A stretch of 64,000 bases of DNA, taken from contig NC_015572.1 of the NCBI RefSeq assembly GCF_000214665.1, forward strand, positions 3,658,001 to 3,722,000. The letters run 5' to 3'. Each line of letters opens with the position of its first letter. The first letter of the stretch is position 1. The translations under genes and the position numbers were made by a program. This DNA comes from Methylomonas methanica MC09. GTDB lineage: Bacteria > Pseudomonadota > Gammaproteobacteria > Methylococcales > Methylomonadaceae. Positions 12,074-25,513 of the stretch are shown here, piece after piece. Below the pieces are notes generated by a model, which worked only from the letters and a program-made list of their open reading frames with translations, had not been told where the DNA came from and did not search any database.

Positions 12074-13408
12074 TTAACGATTAGCCAGCGGCTTCACCGG
12101 CGTCACCTCTAAATCAAAGCTACTCTTAATGCGCTTAGCCATGATTTTGGTTTCCTTCTTGTCTTTGAACGGACCGGCAACCACCTGAAATACGCCGTCT
12201 TTTTCGATTTTTCGAGCGGGAATTTGCGGCCCCAGGTGATTCAACATAGCCGCTAATTTTTGCGCGTCCGTTTCATTCGCAAAACTCTCTGTCACAACCG
12301 ACCAATCACTTTCAGTCAACTCATTAACTGCCGGCTGCCCATAGAGCTGCTCCGGATGCCGAACTTGTATCGCTTGAGCCGTTATAGCCGGCAAATCCTC
12401 CGCGTCCTGCAGCACCGGCGTCGGGATACCGTCCGCGCGATTTAAAACCTCATCGACACGCAACCAATCCACAACGACATTTTTTTCGGCCGCCAATTTG
12501 CTCAACTTGGCCCGAACAGCCTTCTGCAATTTCTTATCCTGTTTGCCCCATTTTTCTAAAGGGCGATGCGCTTCCAGATACAACATATCCCGCCCCCAAG
12601 CCGCTAGATAAGGCTGATGCACAATTCTCACTGGCGTTCCCACGCTGACCTGCTCAAACAATACCTCCACATCTTCCGGATATAACTGTACGCAACCGTG
12701 ACTTACCTGCATGCCTATTCCATAAGGCTTGTTGGTGCCATGGATCAAGTAACCGGTAAAACCCAACGGCATGGCATAATACCCCAAAGGATTATCCGGA
12801 CCGGACGGTATCACTTTAGGCAACGGATCGCCCAATAGCTGATGTTCGCGCTGAATGGACTCGGGTACCGTCCACGCCGGATTGGCTTTTTTGGCCACGA
12901 TTTTCGTCATCCCCAGCGGCGTACTCCAGCCGTCGCGACCGATACCCACAGGGTAAGTCAGTACTTCCCGCCGACCATTGGGATAATAAAACATACGCAT
13001 ATTAGCCAAATTCAAAACCACTCCCTTACGAGACGCATCCGGCAAAACAAATTGCAAAGGCAGCAATACCTGCTGGTTTTCCGGCAAAGCCCAAGGCTCT
13101 AAACGGGGGTTGGCAATGGTAATATCCGTAAACCCCAGCCCAAAGTGGCGCGCCAAATCCGACAAAGTATCATCCTGCTGACTCTCTACGCTAGCCAAAG
13201 CTCCGACGATTTGCTCCTGCCCGGCAATTGAAAAGGTATGGCTCTCGACAAACTCCGCTCTGCCCGTTGTCACCAGCAGCTCGGAATCCTTAATAAACGA
13301 GAAACTTTGACAACCGTTTAACAATACCGCAAGCAACGCAAAGCATATTAGACTGCTCCGCAACAACGCCATACTGAGATAATGTTTAGTTTTTACAGGT
13401 ATAACCAT
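12074..13408 (-). CDS. L,D-transpeptidase lipoprotein with C-terminal SPOR-like domain
   Basis: A 444-residue ErfK/YkuD-family enzyme. A lipoprotein signal ends in the lipobox LLNGC (C33). A LysM-like segment (~80-115) precedes the YkuD catalytic domain, in which H-x-T/N motifs (IHGTNKP) and the nucleophile C239 in SHGCVQLY are visible; most relatives have R two residues after the Cys, here it is Q. The C-terminus (~365-440) resembles a SPOR peptidoglycan-binding domain. Such enzymes make 3-3 cross-links or attach proteins to peptidoglycan. M13 is an alternative start and would give a more ordinary signal peptide. Confidence 0.92.
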   Translation of the reverse strand: MVIPVKTKHYLSMALLRSSLICFALLAVLLNGCQSFSFIKDSELLVTTGRAEFVESHTFSIAGQEQIVGALASVESQQDDTLSDLARHFGLGFTDITIANPRLEPWALPENQQVLLPLQFVLPDASRKGVVLNLANMRMFYYPNGRREVLTYPVGIGRDGWSTPLGMTKIVAKKANPAWTVPESIQREHQLLGDPLPKVIPSGPDNPLGYYAMPLGFTGYLIHGTNKPYGIGMQVSHGCVQLYPEDVEVLFEQVSVGTPVRIVHQPYLAAWGRDMLYLEAHRPLEKWGKQDKKLQKAVRAKLSKLAAEKNVVVDWLRVDEVLNRADGIPTPVLQDAEDLPAITAQAIQVRHPEQLYGQPAVNELTESDWSVVTESFANETDAQKLAAMLNHLGPQIPARKIEKDGVFQVVAGPFKDKKETKIMAKRIKSSFDLEVTPVKPLANR

Positions 13409-13646
13409 GACACAGTTAATTAAGATTATGTAACAAGCTATTAAAATAGCTGTTTTTCATGGTCTTTGGGACATTTTAACTTAACTCTCATCTACAAAAC
13501 GGCTGGGTTTTTGAAATTCACCGCATACATCGGCTTTATTGCCGCCTAACAGACACGGTTTACCCTTCTTTAGCCTTCCTTTCAGTGGTACGCTATTCCC
13601 AGTATTTTACTCAAGTAATTCCACACCTACCCAACGGAGTCCACAC

Positions 13647-14738
13647 ATGACCGGCATTGATAAAGCTGCTGTCGAAAACTTACTCAAAACCTTTACAGAC
13701 CCCAATGTCGCGACCGATTTGATATCAGCCAAATCGGTCAAAAGCATCGCCATTGACGGCAACGATATCAACGTCAAAATCGAACTGGGCTACCCGGCTA
13801 AAAGCTATATTCCCGTTCTTACCGAGCAATTGCAGCAAAAACTGGCCACTTTGACCGGAATCGGAAAAATCCAGCTGGATGTCAATGTCAATATCGTCGC
13901 CCACTCGGTGCAAAAAACCCTAAAGCCGCTACCCAACGTCAAAAACATCGTCGCTGTCGCGTCCGGCAAGGGCGGCGTCGGCAAGTCGACCACGTCCGTA
14001 AATCTGGCGCTGGCCTTGGCCACCGAAGGTGCCAATGTCGGCATACTTGATGCCGACATATACGGCCCCAGCATTCCCACCATGCTTGGCTTATCCGGAC
14101 AACCCGAAACCCTGGACGGCAAATTCCTGCTGCCGAAAACTTCTTTTGGCGTGCAGACGATCTCGATCGGCTACCTAGTCGACCCCGACCAACCCATGAT
14201 CTGGCGTGGCCCCATGGTAACCGGTGCGCTACAGCAATTATTGACCCAGACGCAGTGGTCCGATTTGGATTATCTAATCATCGATTTACCACCCGGTACC
14301 GGCGACATTCAATTGACCTTGGCCCAGCAAATTCCCTTGAGCGGCGCGGTCATCGTCACCACACCGCAAGATATTGCCTTGATCGACGCCCAGCGCGGCA
14401 TAGGGATGTTTGAGAAGGTCAACGTGCCGATATTAGGCTTGGTGGAAAACATGAGTATTCATATCTGCAGCAATTGCGGGCATGAGGAAGCGATTTTCGG
14501 CAAAGGTGGCGGTTTAGCCATGGCCGAGAAAAACAACATAGAATTACTGGGCTCATTACCTCTGGACATCAGCATCAGACAACAAGCCGACAGCGGACGC
14601 CCCACGGTCGCGTCCGACCCCGATAGCCGCGCAGCGGAAATGTACAAGGCAATTGCCCGTAAAATGGCCGCTAAGCTGGCCATGCGGGCTCGGGATTACA
14701 GCGGTAAGTTTCCGAATATTGTGATTCAGAATACCTGA
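13647..14738 (+). CDS. apbC: Iron-sulfur cluster carrier Mrp/ApbC
   Basis: A 363-residue P-loop ATPase that assembles and hands over [4Fe-4S] clusters. An N-terminal MIP18/DUF59 domain (residues ~1-85) precedes the Mrp/NBP35 ATPase with deviant Walker A GKGGVGKST and the cluster-binding CxxC in HICSNCGHEE. The start at 13647 is preferred over the longer frame (from 13539) because ACGGAG lies 8 nt upstream and the protein then begins MTGIDKAAVENLL, as in the family. In other bacteria apbC often neighbours metG, which is 8.8 kb away here. Its last codons are duplicated at 16981-16998, suggesting that a small element integrated into this 3' end. Confidence 0.95.
   Translation: MTGIDKAAVENLLKTFTDPNVATDLISAKSVKSIAIDGNDINVKIELGYPAKSYIPVLTEQLQQKLATLTGIGKIQLDVNVNIVAHSVQKTLKPLPNVKNIVAVASGKGGVGKSTTSVNLALALATEGANVGILDADIYGPSIPTMLGLSGQPETLDGKFLLPKTSFGVQTISIGYLVDPDQPMIWRGPMVTGALQQLLTQTQWSDLDYLIIDLPPGTGDIQLTLAQQIPLSGAVIVTTPQDIALIDAQRGIGMFEKVNVPILGLVENMSIHICSNCGHEEAIFGKGGGLAMAEKNNIELLGSLPLDISIRQQADSGRPTVASDPDSRAAEMYKAIARKMAAKLAMRARDYSGKFPNIVIQNT
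14717..14734 (+). repeat. Left copy of 18-bp direct repeat (apbC 3' end), putative att site
   Basis: TATTGTGATTCAGAATAC occurs here, inside the last codons of apbC, and again at 16981-16998. Both copies are in the same orientation and both encode IVIQNT followed at once by a stop (TGA here, TAA at the right copy). The 2264-bp interval holds a HipA-family gene foreign to the surrounding core genes. Confidence 0.7.
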
Positions 14739-14767
14739 TCCTGTTTCAAGCAACCCCAGATAATCCT

Positions 14768-14802
14768 AAAAGCCCGCTATTTTCAACGTTTAACGGGTTT
14801 TT
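14768..14802 (+). terminator. Intrinsic terminator after apbC
   Basis: AAAAGCCCG (14768-14776) can pair with CGGGTTTTT (14794-14802), with one G-T pair and a 17-nt loop, ending in a T-run. It lies 30 bp downstream of the apbC stop, inside the segment bounded by the direct repeats. Confidence 0.6.
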
Positions 14803-14860
14803 CATGTCTCAAGGCTGACAAAGAATAAAAGGATTAGGGTTAACCATCGATCATCCCCAC

Positions 14861-14916
14861 GTTAATCAGACATGTGGCATGTCTGATTAACGCTTGACAA
14901 TCTATGTCCGATTAAC
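14861..14916. repeat. 14-bp perfect palindrome plus third half-site
   Basis: GTTAATCAGACATG (14861-14874) and its exact reverse complement CATGTCTGATTAAC (14878-14891) flank a 3-bp centre. A third half-site, ATGTCCGATTAAC (14904-14916), repeats the right arm with one change. The array is 125-180 bp inside the left direct repeat. The layout resembles a recombinase core with an accessory site, or a dimeric regulator operator; no recombinase gene is in the window, so the role is unassigned. Confidence 0.6.
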
Positions 14917-15261
14917 AGGGGAGTGGTGTTTGAGTGTCAGCCAGCGAATATTGATTATTTGGCAACCTTGGCCGGTAGGTGAGCCATCTCAATGGCATCA
15001 GCGATTGCGAGCAGATCTCCGGCTTTAAATGCCATGCAATTATTAGGCAGATGTTTAATATCTGCTCAACATGTATTGAGCAATTGCAGCATTTTTCAGC
15101 CCCAGACAGATGCTAATGTCACCATGTAACCTTGCAGGCGTTGAGATTAAACTGCAATCCGGCTGTTCCGGCGTTGATTACCTCTAAAAGTCTCAATGCG
15201 CTCGTAATACGCAAAACCCTGAGCTTGAGCTGAAATTTTTCCAAATAAATTTCAAAGCTCC
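14917..15261. other. Non-coding stretch ahead of the HipA-family gene
   Basis: No credible coding frame is seen between the palindrome array and the promoter-like TATAAT at 15262-15267. The sequence is somewhat AT-rich compared with the flanking core genes and may be degraded accessory DNA. Confidence 0.4.
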
Positions 15262-15271
15262 TATAATATCC

Positions 15272-15301
15272 ATTCATTAATCTATTCATAAATTAATTCA
15301 T
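15272..15301 (+). promoter_or_regulatory. Three ATTCAT repeats at 12-bp spacing, possible autoregulatory operator
   Basis: The hexamer ATTCAT begins at 15272, 15284 and 15296, an exact 12-bp period, just downstream of TATAAT (15262-15267) and ending 3 bp before the ATG at 15305. The encoded kinase carries its own N-terminal winged-helix domain, so binding by its own product is a reasonable guess. Confidence 0.4.
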
Positions 15302-15304
15302 TCA

Positions 15305-16648
15305 ATGTCGCCTCACGCTGATGCCATCCGTAGACAACTATCCGCAAATCCACTGTCGGCGGCGCAACTGCGCGGAAATCTTGGTATTAGTCAGCCAACA
15401 ATGTCCCGTGCGATGACTGAGCTTGGCGACGAAATAGTACGGTTTGGTGCTGCGCGATCCATTCACTACACGTTACGCGATACAAGACGGAGATTGCCCG
15501 ACATCTCTATTTATCGGGTTAATGCTGAAGGTCTGATTCGGAAATTGGGAACGCTGATCCCGGTTTGTCCTGATGGATTTGTCTTGCGGCAAGAAGATGG
15601 CGTTACCCTTCATAGCGACGGTCTTCCGTGGTGGTTGTGCGATATGCGCCCCCAAGGATATCTAGGCCGGGCTTATGCTGCTCGTTATGCTGCTGAACTT
15701 AACCTACCAGATCGGCTTAAAGATTGGACAGATACACACGCCTTGCGGGCGCTGCTGGTACACGGGCATGATGTTGTAGGAAATATACTACTTGGCGAAA
15801 ATGCAAAGGATCGTTTTCTTGCGACCCCAATACCTGAGCCAATTTCCATTAGTCAGAAGGCTGCGGAATATGCCAGGTTGGCACTTGAAGCCGCTCGTGG
15901 CGAGACACCTGGATCATCAGCCGGTGGGGAACAGCCAAAATTTACCGCTTATGCTTTGACGCCGGATGGTGATCGTCATGTTATCGTGAAATTTAGCGAA
16001 CTTGAAGATGGTCCTGTAAGTGAGCGCTGGCGCGATCTACTGCTGGCCGAACACTTAGCACTTGAGACGTTGCGCGAAGACAGTATTCCTGCCGCCAAAA
16101 CGCAAATAATAAATCATGGTGATCAGCGCTTTCTTGAGATCGAAAGGTTTGATCGGATTGGCAGTCTTGGCCGACGAGCGTTACATTCTTTGGCCGCGCT
16201 TGATGCTGAGTTTGCTGGAAAGGGAACAGGGGGCTGGCCGGTTATTACGCGCATCCTTGCTGATGAACGGCAAGTTCACCCGGATGCAGCGGATGGTTCT
16301 AATATCCTATGGGCTTTTGGTACGCTGATTGGCAACTCGGATATGCACACTGGAAACTTATCATTCATATCCGAGCACGGTAGACCTTACAGCATTGCAC
16401 CTGCATATGACATGACTCCAATGGCTTTTGCGCCTCGCACCGGTGGAGGACTTCCGGATTCTCTATCCGAAGCAGTGATTATCGGAAGTATATCTAATGA
16501 AACTTGGCGCCGCGCAGCATCGTTGGCTAGTACATTTCTGGCTCGTGTTATGGAGTCAAAAGTGTTTAGTCAACGATTTGAACCGTGCATAGCCTCACTG
16601 GAACGCCATATAGAGACGGCCCGGGCTAAAATCGATCGATTGGAATGA
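15305..16648 (+). CDS. yjjJ: HipA-family Ser/Thr kinase toxin, YjjJ type
   Basis: A 447-residue HipA-like kinase. Unlike classical HipA it has a built-in N-terminal winged helix-turn-helix (residues ~1-60; LGISQPTMSRAM) and no separate HipB, as in E. coli YjjJ. The kinase core shows the Gly-rich loop SSAGGEQPKF (~204-213), the catalytic loop GNSDMHTGN (N344, D346, H348, N351) and the metal-binding D369 in APAYDM. HipA kinases phosphorylate translation-related proteins such as aminoacyl-tRNA synthetases and arrest growth; the target here is unknown. The gene is alone between two copies of the apbC 3' end, a likely mobile insertion. Confidence 0.88.
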   Translation: MSPHADAIRRQLSANPLSAAQLRGNLGISQPTMSRAMTELGDEIVRFGAARSIHYTLRDTRRRLPDISIYRVNAEGLIRKLGTLIPVCPDGFVLRQEDGVTLHSDGLPWWLCDMRPQGYLGRAYAARYAAELNLPDRLKDWTDTHALRALLVHGHDVVGNILLGENAKDRFLATPIPEPISISQKAAEYARLALEAARGETPGSSAGGEQPKFTAYALTPDGDRHVIVKFSELEDGPVSERWRDLLLAEHLALETLREDSIPAAKTQIINHGDQRFLEIERFDRIGSLGRRALHSLAALDAEFAGKGTGGWPVITRILADERQVHPDAADGSNILWAFGTLIGNSDMHTGNLSFISEHGRPYSIAPAYDMTPMAFAPRTGGGLPDSLSEAVIIGSISNETWRRAASLASTFLARVMESKVFSQRFEPCIASLERHIETARAKIDRLE

Positions 16649-16980
16649 TACCAAATATGATATTGCTCATCGCCAGCGCCAAAATCATCAGCGTATTCCG
16701 CGCAAACCCAACTAGCTTTTAAACGCAGTAGATAAGCCGGTATCCGGGACAACGCCTCTTACTGAAGACGGCACAAGGAATCTGGGCCACGGCTTCAGCA
16801 GTCTTTGATATCGGCGAAATGAGGTGAGAGCTTGAGGGAAATTGGCGATAATGCGAATTCATAATTCGCTTTTATGTTAACCGGGTGATGGCCAACTATC
16901 TTATCCGGAGCCCCCCTATTTTGTCCCTCGTTTTTATTTATATGACTCGCATGGCCTTAAATATATGAATTCAGTTACGT
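16649..16980. other. Non-coding right part of the putative element
   Basis: No supported gene. It contains a short inverted repeat, GCGAATT-CAT-AATTCGC (16853-16869), and runs into the right direct repeat at 16981. Confidence 0.4.
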
Positions 16981-16998
16981 TATTGTGATTCAGAATAC
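16981..16998 (+). repeat. Right copy of 18-bp direct repeat, putative att site
   Basis: Exact second copy of TATTGTGATTCAGAATAC. Upstream the reading frame continues FSYV before IVIQNT-stop, loosely like KFPN in apbC, so this may be the original, now displaced, apbC terminus. A hairpin without a T-run (CCGCCATC 17042-17049 with GATGGCGG 17053-17060) follows. Confidence 0.65.
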
Positions 16999-17121
16999 TT
17001 AAACCGACGCACTCAAGCCCCACCCTGTTACCTTATTGCATCCGCCATCATCGATGGCGGAGTTGTGTAGCTTGTAGCCCACAGAGAGAGACGCCCGCAG
17101 CACAGGCTTAAGGCAGGGCTG

Positions 17122-19369
<2,248 letters not shown>

Positions 19370-19627
19370 TTATGCTGCTGCAATACTGATGTATTTGCGG
19401 TTTTTGGGGCCTTTCTCTTCAAAAACCACGGTGCCATCCGTTGTAGCAAACAGGGTGTGATCTTTACCCATGCCTACGTTGTCGCCGGCATGGAATTTGG
19501 TGCCGCGTTGGCGTACCAAAATATTGCCTGCTTTTACTACTTGACCACCGAAACGTTTCACGCCCAATCGCTGAGCATTAGAATCACGTCCGTTGCGGGT
19601 ACTACCGCCTGCCTTCTTGTGAGCCAT
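19370..19627 (-). CDS. rpmA: 50S ribosomal protein L27
   Basis: An 85-residue basic protein whose N-terminal arm reaches the peptidyl-transferase centre. The start [17 protein letters not shown] is nearly invariant in L27. It is downstream of rplU in the standard L21-L27 operon. Confidence 0.98.
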   Translation of the reverse strand: MAHKKAGGSTRNGRDSNAQRLGVKRFGGQVVKAGNILVRQRGTKFHAGDNVGMGKDHTLFATTDGTVVFEEKGPKNRKYISIAAA

Positions 19628-19644
19628 TTTCTAAACCTCGTTTG

Positions 19645-19956
19645 TTATGCAGAAATGCCAGTAATCTGGACTTCTGTGTAATATTGACGATGCCCCATTT
19701 GTTTCATGTGGTGCTTACGTCTTCTGAATTTAATGATCCGGACTTTTTTGTGTCTACCTTGAGAGACCACAGTCGCAGTGACTTTGCTACCTTGGACATA
19801 AGGCTGACCGACTTTTACAGCGTCGCCTGATTGAACCATAAGCACTTTGTCAAACTCTACGCTGTCGCCGGCGCCCAACTCAAGTTTTTCGATTTTTAAG
19901 GTAGTACCCTCCGCGACACGATACTGTTTACCACCTGTTTGAATTACCGCATACAT
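19645..19956 (-). CDS. rplU: 50S ribosomal protein L21
   Basis: A 103-residue 23S rRNA-binding protein. The start ATG at 19956 gives [14 protein letters not shown], the invariant L21 N-terminus; the longer open frame to 20031 runs through the promoter and is not coding. The C-terminal [16 protein letters not shown] is the basic rRNA-binding segment. Confidence 0.98.
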   Translation of the reverse strand: MYAVIQTGGKQYRVAEGTTLKIEKLELGAGDSVEFDKVLMVQSGDAVKVGQPYVQGSKVTATVVSQGRHKKVRIIKFRRRKHHMKQMGHRQYYTEVQITGISA

Positions 19957-20002
19957 CAGCGCAAGCTCCATCAAGCATATATCTGTTAAAAGTGAACAGC
20001 GG

Positions 20003-20031
20003 ATTATATTTTCAAACACAGGTGCAGTCAA
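20003..20031 (-). promoter_or_regulatory. Sigma-70 promoter of rplU-rpmA
   Basis: On the minus strand TTGACT (20031-20026) and TATAAT (20008-20003) are separated by exactly 17 nt, about 47 bp upstream of the rplU ATG. This is one of the best promoter matches in the window. Confidence 0.82.
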
Positions 20032-20126
20032 ACCTAAATTACAGTTTATCGATCAAAACGCCGTGATTTCAAGGTGTTGAAATCCACCCTAACTGGGGTT
20101 GTTACCGGCGCAACGCGATCCTTAAA

Positions 20127-20534
20127 CTAATCCGACTGATTTAACACCCCCCCGAGCCGTTGAATGCTTTCGTTCAATAGCGCCAGTTTTTTTTCCAGCT
20201 TTTCCAACAATTGCCTCATCATATCCAGCACTTGACCTTCGCCCATCTCACCTAAAGCGGCGGAAAAGCGCTGCTCCAAGACGCTAATTACATCGTTATC
20301 CACTATTTCTTCCAACCGCAACAAAGCATCATCCTCAAGCATTTGCTCTGCAAAATCGACTTTATGCACCTGCTTTACCCGCCGCCCCATGCGTTTACAC
20401 GCCAGCAAGACACTACTCGCAATCTCCTGCACCGGCTCCAAAAGCGTCATATTCGCAGTCAAAAACTGTAACTCACCAGCAACCTTCTCCACTTCAGCTA
20501 ACGCCATTTTGAACCGTTTCTTTACCGACTTCAT
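20127..20534 (-). CDS. Hypothetical helical protein
   Basis: Not recognised. Counting from the ATG at 20534 it is 135 residues, almost all predicted helix (MKSVKKRFKMALAEVEKVAGEL...), with repeated Leu/Glu/Lys heptads that suggest coiled coil and no cysteines in a motif. The frame stays open to 20699 and an upstream start would add 55 residues with one hydrophobic stretch (GDLMFIMVYCLPLKLLFM); no ribosome site is seen there, whereas GGGCGGGG precedes 20534. It is divergent from the thiC riboswitch. Confidence 0.6.
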   Translation of the reverse strand: MKSVKKRFKMALAEVEKVAGELQFLTANMTLLEPVQEIASSVLLACKRMGRRVKQVHKVDFAEQMLEDDALLRLEEIVDNDVISVLEQRFSAALGEMGEGQVLDMMRQLLEKLEKKLALLNESIQRLGGVLNQSD

Positions 20535-20735
20535 CGCCCCGCCCGTTCGTTTTTGTATTAAAAACACCTTTGCCGGACGCATAAATAACAGCTTTAGCGG
20601 CAAACAGTAAACCATGATAAACATCAAATCCCCCCACCCTGCAAAACCCATTGTTTTATAAGCTTTTATATAACGCCACTTACTAGGATTAACTTGCATT
20701 TACAGCGGCAATCATTTAACTTAATCGCCACCTTA

Positions 20736-22763
<2,028 letters not shown>

Positions 22764-22786
22764 TTAACAGTCTTAACCTTTAAGAC

Positions 22787-22824
22787 AAAGAGGCTGGTTT
22801 TCATGCTTAAAAACCAGCCTCTTT
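22787..22824. terminator. Bidirectional terminator after thiC
   Basis: AAAGAGGCTGGTTTT (22787-22801) and AAAACCAGCCTCTTT (22810-22824) form a perfect 15-bp stem with an 8-nt loop. It separates thiC from the convergent gene at 22843. Confidence 0.9.
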
Positions 22825-22842
22825 ATCCGACTACGGCAAATC

Positions 22843-23244
22843 TTACTCGATTTTGAGCAATTCTTTACCGTCCGTGGAAAAGCGGCAAATTCCGCTGACA
22901 AAATAACTGCAATCCTCCGACTGCTCTATGCTTGCGCCGCTAGCCGTAAGCTCGATATTCAAACTGCAATAGTGCGCCTCGCCCTCGGCCCGCCTTTTCA
23001 TTAACCATTGATTTTCCGCCACGGCTTTGGCTTCTCCGGAAATAATCGCGGAACAAGCATTTTCACCAGCCTCATCGGCATTTGGTTCAAAATCCACATC
23101 CACGGTCACTGTGGTTTCATCCCCCACCGTATTAATTTTTAGATGCTGTACATGGCTGCCGTCCCGCAACAAATAATGATCCGTTTCCGCCAAGGCATTC
23201 CCCGAAATCAGCATTGCAGCCATCAGGCATATTTTTATTTTCAT
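22843..23244 (-). CDS. Hypothetical secreted protein
   Basis: A 133-residue protein that I do not recognise. It begins with a clear Sec signal peptide (MKIKICLMAAMLISGNALA, cleavage after ALA), followed by a beta-rich acidic domain with four cysteines in the mature part (NACSA, HYCSL, EDCSY, GICRF), likely forming two disulfides in the periplasm. It is monocistronic and convergent with thiC. Confidence 0.75.
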   Translation of the reverse strand: MKIKICLMAAMLISGNALAETDHYLLRDGSHVQHLKINTVGDETTVTVDVDFEPNADEAGENACSAIISGEAKAVAENQWLMKRRAEGEAHYCSLNIELTASGASIEQSEDCSYFVSGICRFSTDGKELLKIE

Positions 23245-23486
23245 AATTCGCTCCCCTTTAGCTCAACAATTCGCGACAAATCCCACTAATCGAGTCGCTT
23301 ACTGCAATCAACCGCACCGCGCGATTAACAGGAAACACATACTCCCCCCTCCACACCCCCCGAGTCAAGCCAAAATCCCCTATAACTAATCATGAAAATT
23401 AAGGCCGTTTTCCAAGCTCAGGCGTGGTAGCCATGAAACCGCGGCCTTTTTATGACATAATCCGCGCTCATTTTTAATGCTGTTTT

Positions 23487-25508
23487 GTGTCCATGCCTAA
23501 CCGAAAAATCCTTGTTACCAGCGCCTTGCCGTATGCCAACGGCCCGATTCACCTTGGCCACTTGGTCGAATATATCCAAACCGACATCTGGGTACGCTTT
23601 CAGAAAATGCGCGGCCATCAATGTCATTACGTCTGCGCGGACGACACCCACGGCACCCCCATCATGTTGCGGGCCGACCGCGAAGGCATCACGCCGGAAC
23701 AATTGATTGCCCAGGTTGAACAGGAACACCGCGCGGACTTCGCTGCATTCGGCGTGGCTTTCGACCATTACCACAGCACCCATTCCGAGGAAAACAAAAC
23801 CCTCTCAAGCCTGATTTACAAAAGACTGCGCGACGGCGGCCACATCAGCAGCCGCAGCATTACCCAGGCCTACGACCCAGTTAAAAACATGTTTTTGCCG
23901 GACCGCTTCATCAAAGGCGATTGTCCAAAATGCGGTGCAGCGGATCAATACGGCGACAATTGCGAAGCCTGCGGCGCCACCTATTCGCCGATGGAACTGA
24001 AAAATGCGGTATCGGCGATTTCCGGCGAAAAACCCATCGAAAAAGATTCGCTGCATTACTTTTTTAATTTGGGCGATTTCAGCGACATGCTTAACGACTG
24101 GACCCGCGCCGGCCATTTGCAGCCGGAAGTCAGCAACAAAATGGCGGAATGGCTGCAAAACGGCCTGCAGGAATGGGACATTTCCCGCGATGCGCCCTAC
24201 TTCGGTTTCGAAATACCCGACGCACCCGGCAAATACTTCTACGTGTGGCTGGACGCGCCTATCGGTTATATGGCCAGTTGCAAAGCCTTGTGCGACAAAC
24301 TGGGCATCGATTTCGACAGTTTCTGGCACAAGGACAGCACCAGCGAGCTGTACCATTTCATCGGCAAGGACATCATCTATTTCCACGCCCTGTTCTGGCC
24401 GGCCATGCTGCACGGCGCGGACTTCCGCACCCCCAGCGCCATTTTCGCCCACGGCTTTTTAACCGTAAACGGCGAGAAAATGTCCAAATCCCGCGGCACT
24501 TTTATCAAAGCCCGCACCTATTTGGACCATCTGAACCCGGAATACCTGCGTTACTATTTCGCCGCCAAACTTAGCGCCGGCGTAGACGACATCGACTTGA
24601 GCTTCGACGACTTTACCCAACGCGTGAATGCCGATTTGGTCGGCAAAGTGGTCAATATCGGCAGCCGTTGCAGCGGCTTCATTAGCAAACGCTTTGAGGG
24701 CTTGTTGTCCAGCGAATGCACCGAGCCAAGCTTATTTCAACAATTTATCGACGCGCAAAGCGATATCGCCGACCTTTACGAAAACCGGGAATTCGGCAAA
24801 GCCATGCGCGAAATCATGGCGCTGGCGGATAAAGCCAACCAATATATCGACGATAAAAAACCCTGGCTGATCGCCAAGGAAGAAGGTAAGGAACTGGAAT
24901 TGCAACAAGTCTGCAGCGTCGGCTTAAATTTATTCCGTATCCTGGTCGCCTATCTGAAGCCGGTGATTCCAACCCTGGCGGCCAATGCCGAACAATTCCT
25001 GAATCTGCCGCCGCAAGCTTGGCCAAGCGATGCCCAGCCTTTGCTGGCGCACAAAATCAATGCCTTTACACCATTGATGACCCGAGTCGACCCGGAAAAA
25101 ATCGCCGCCATCGTGGAAGCATCCAAGGAAAACCTGGAGAAAACTCCGCAACCGGTTGCCAAGCGTTTCGACCCGATTGCCGAGCCGATCGAAATCGACG
25201 ATTTCGCCAAAATCGATCTGCGCATCGCCAAAATCGTCAACGCGGAACACGTGGAAGGCGCCGAAAAACTGCTGCATTTAACCGTCGACATCGGCGACGA
25301 AACCCGCAGTATCTTCGCCGGCATCAAATCGGCGTACGCACCGGAAGACCTGATCGGCAAACTGACCGTGGTGGTCGCCAACCTGAAACCGCGCAAAATG
25401 CGTTTCGGCCTATCGGAAGGCATGGTGTTGGCGGCGGGACCGGGCGGCAAGGACTTATGGGTACTATCGCCCGACGCCGGCGCTCAACCCGGCATGCGGG
25501 TGAAGTAA
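23487..25508 (+). CDS. metG: Methionyl-tRNA synthetase
   Basis: A ~671-673-residue class I synthetase. HIGH-type signature HLGHL follows LPYANGPI at the N-terminus; the zinc knuckle is [18 protein letters not shown] (CX2CX9CX2C); the KMSKS loop is present in [11 protein letters not shown]; and a C-terminal tRNA-binding OB domain begins near [15 protein letters not shown], as in dimeric MetRS. The first codon could be GTG 23487 or, more in keeping with relatives, ATG 23493 ([17 protein letters not shown]); no clear ribosome site decides it. rnfB follows 5 bp downstream of the stop. Confidence 0.97.
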   Translation: MSMPNRKILVTSALPYANGPIHLGHLVEYIQTDIWVRFQKMRGHQCHYVCADDTHGTPIMLRADREGITPEQLIAQVEQEHRADFAAFGVAFDHYHSTHSEENKTLSSLIYKRLRDGGHISSRSITQAYDPVKNMFLPDRFIKGDCPKCGAADQYGDNCEACGATYSPMELKNAVSAISGEKPIEKDSLHYFFNLGDFSDMLNDWTRAGHLQPEVSNKMAEWLQNGLQEWDISRDAPYFGFEIPDAPGKYFYVWLDAPIGYMASCKALCDKLGIDFDSFWHKDSTSELYHFIGKDIIYFHALFWPAMLHGADFRTPSAIFAHGFLTVNGEKMSKSRGTFIKARTYLDHLNPEYLRYYFAAKLSAGVDDIDLSFDDFTQRVNADLVGKVVNIGSRCSGFISKRFEGLLSSECTEPSLFQQFIDAQSDIADLYENREFGKAMREIMALADKANQYIDDKKPWLIAKEEGKELELQQVCSVGLNLFRILVAYLKPVIPTLAANAEQFLNLPPQAWPSDAQPLLAHKINAFTPLMTRVDPEKIAAIVEASKENLEKTPQPVAKRFDPIAEPIEIDDFAKIDLRIAKIVNAEHVEGAEKLLHLTVDIGDETRSIFAGIKSAYAPEDLIGKLTVVVANLKPRKMRFGLSEGMVLAAGPGGKDLWVLSPDAGAQPGMRVK

Positions 25509-25513
25509 AGCCC

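Noticed and set aside
14735..16980. Insertion sequence reading of the yjjJ segment
   Set aside because: No transposase and no terminal inverted repeats at the ends; the 18-bp direct repeats match a host gene end and are longer than usual target duplications.
19957..20031. Upstream extension of the rplU frame
   Set aside because: It covers the promoter and L21 begins [11 protein letters not shown] at 19956.
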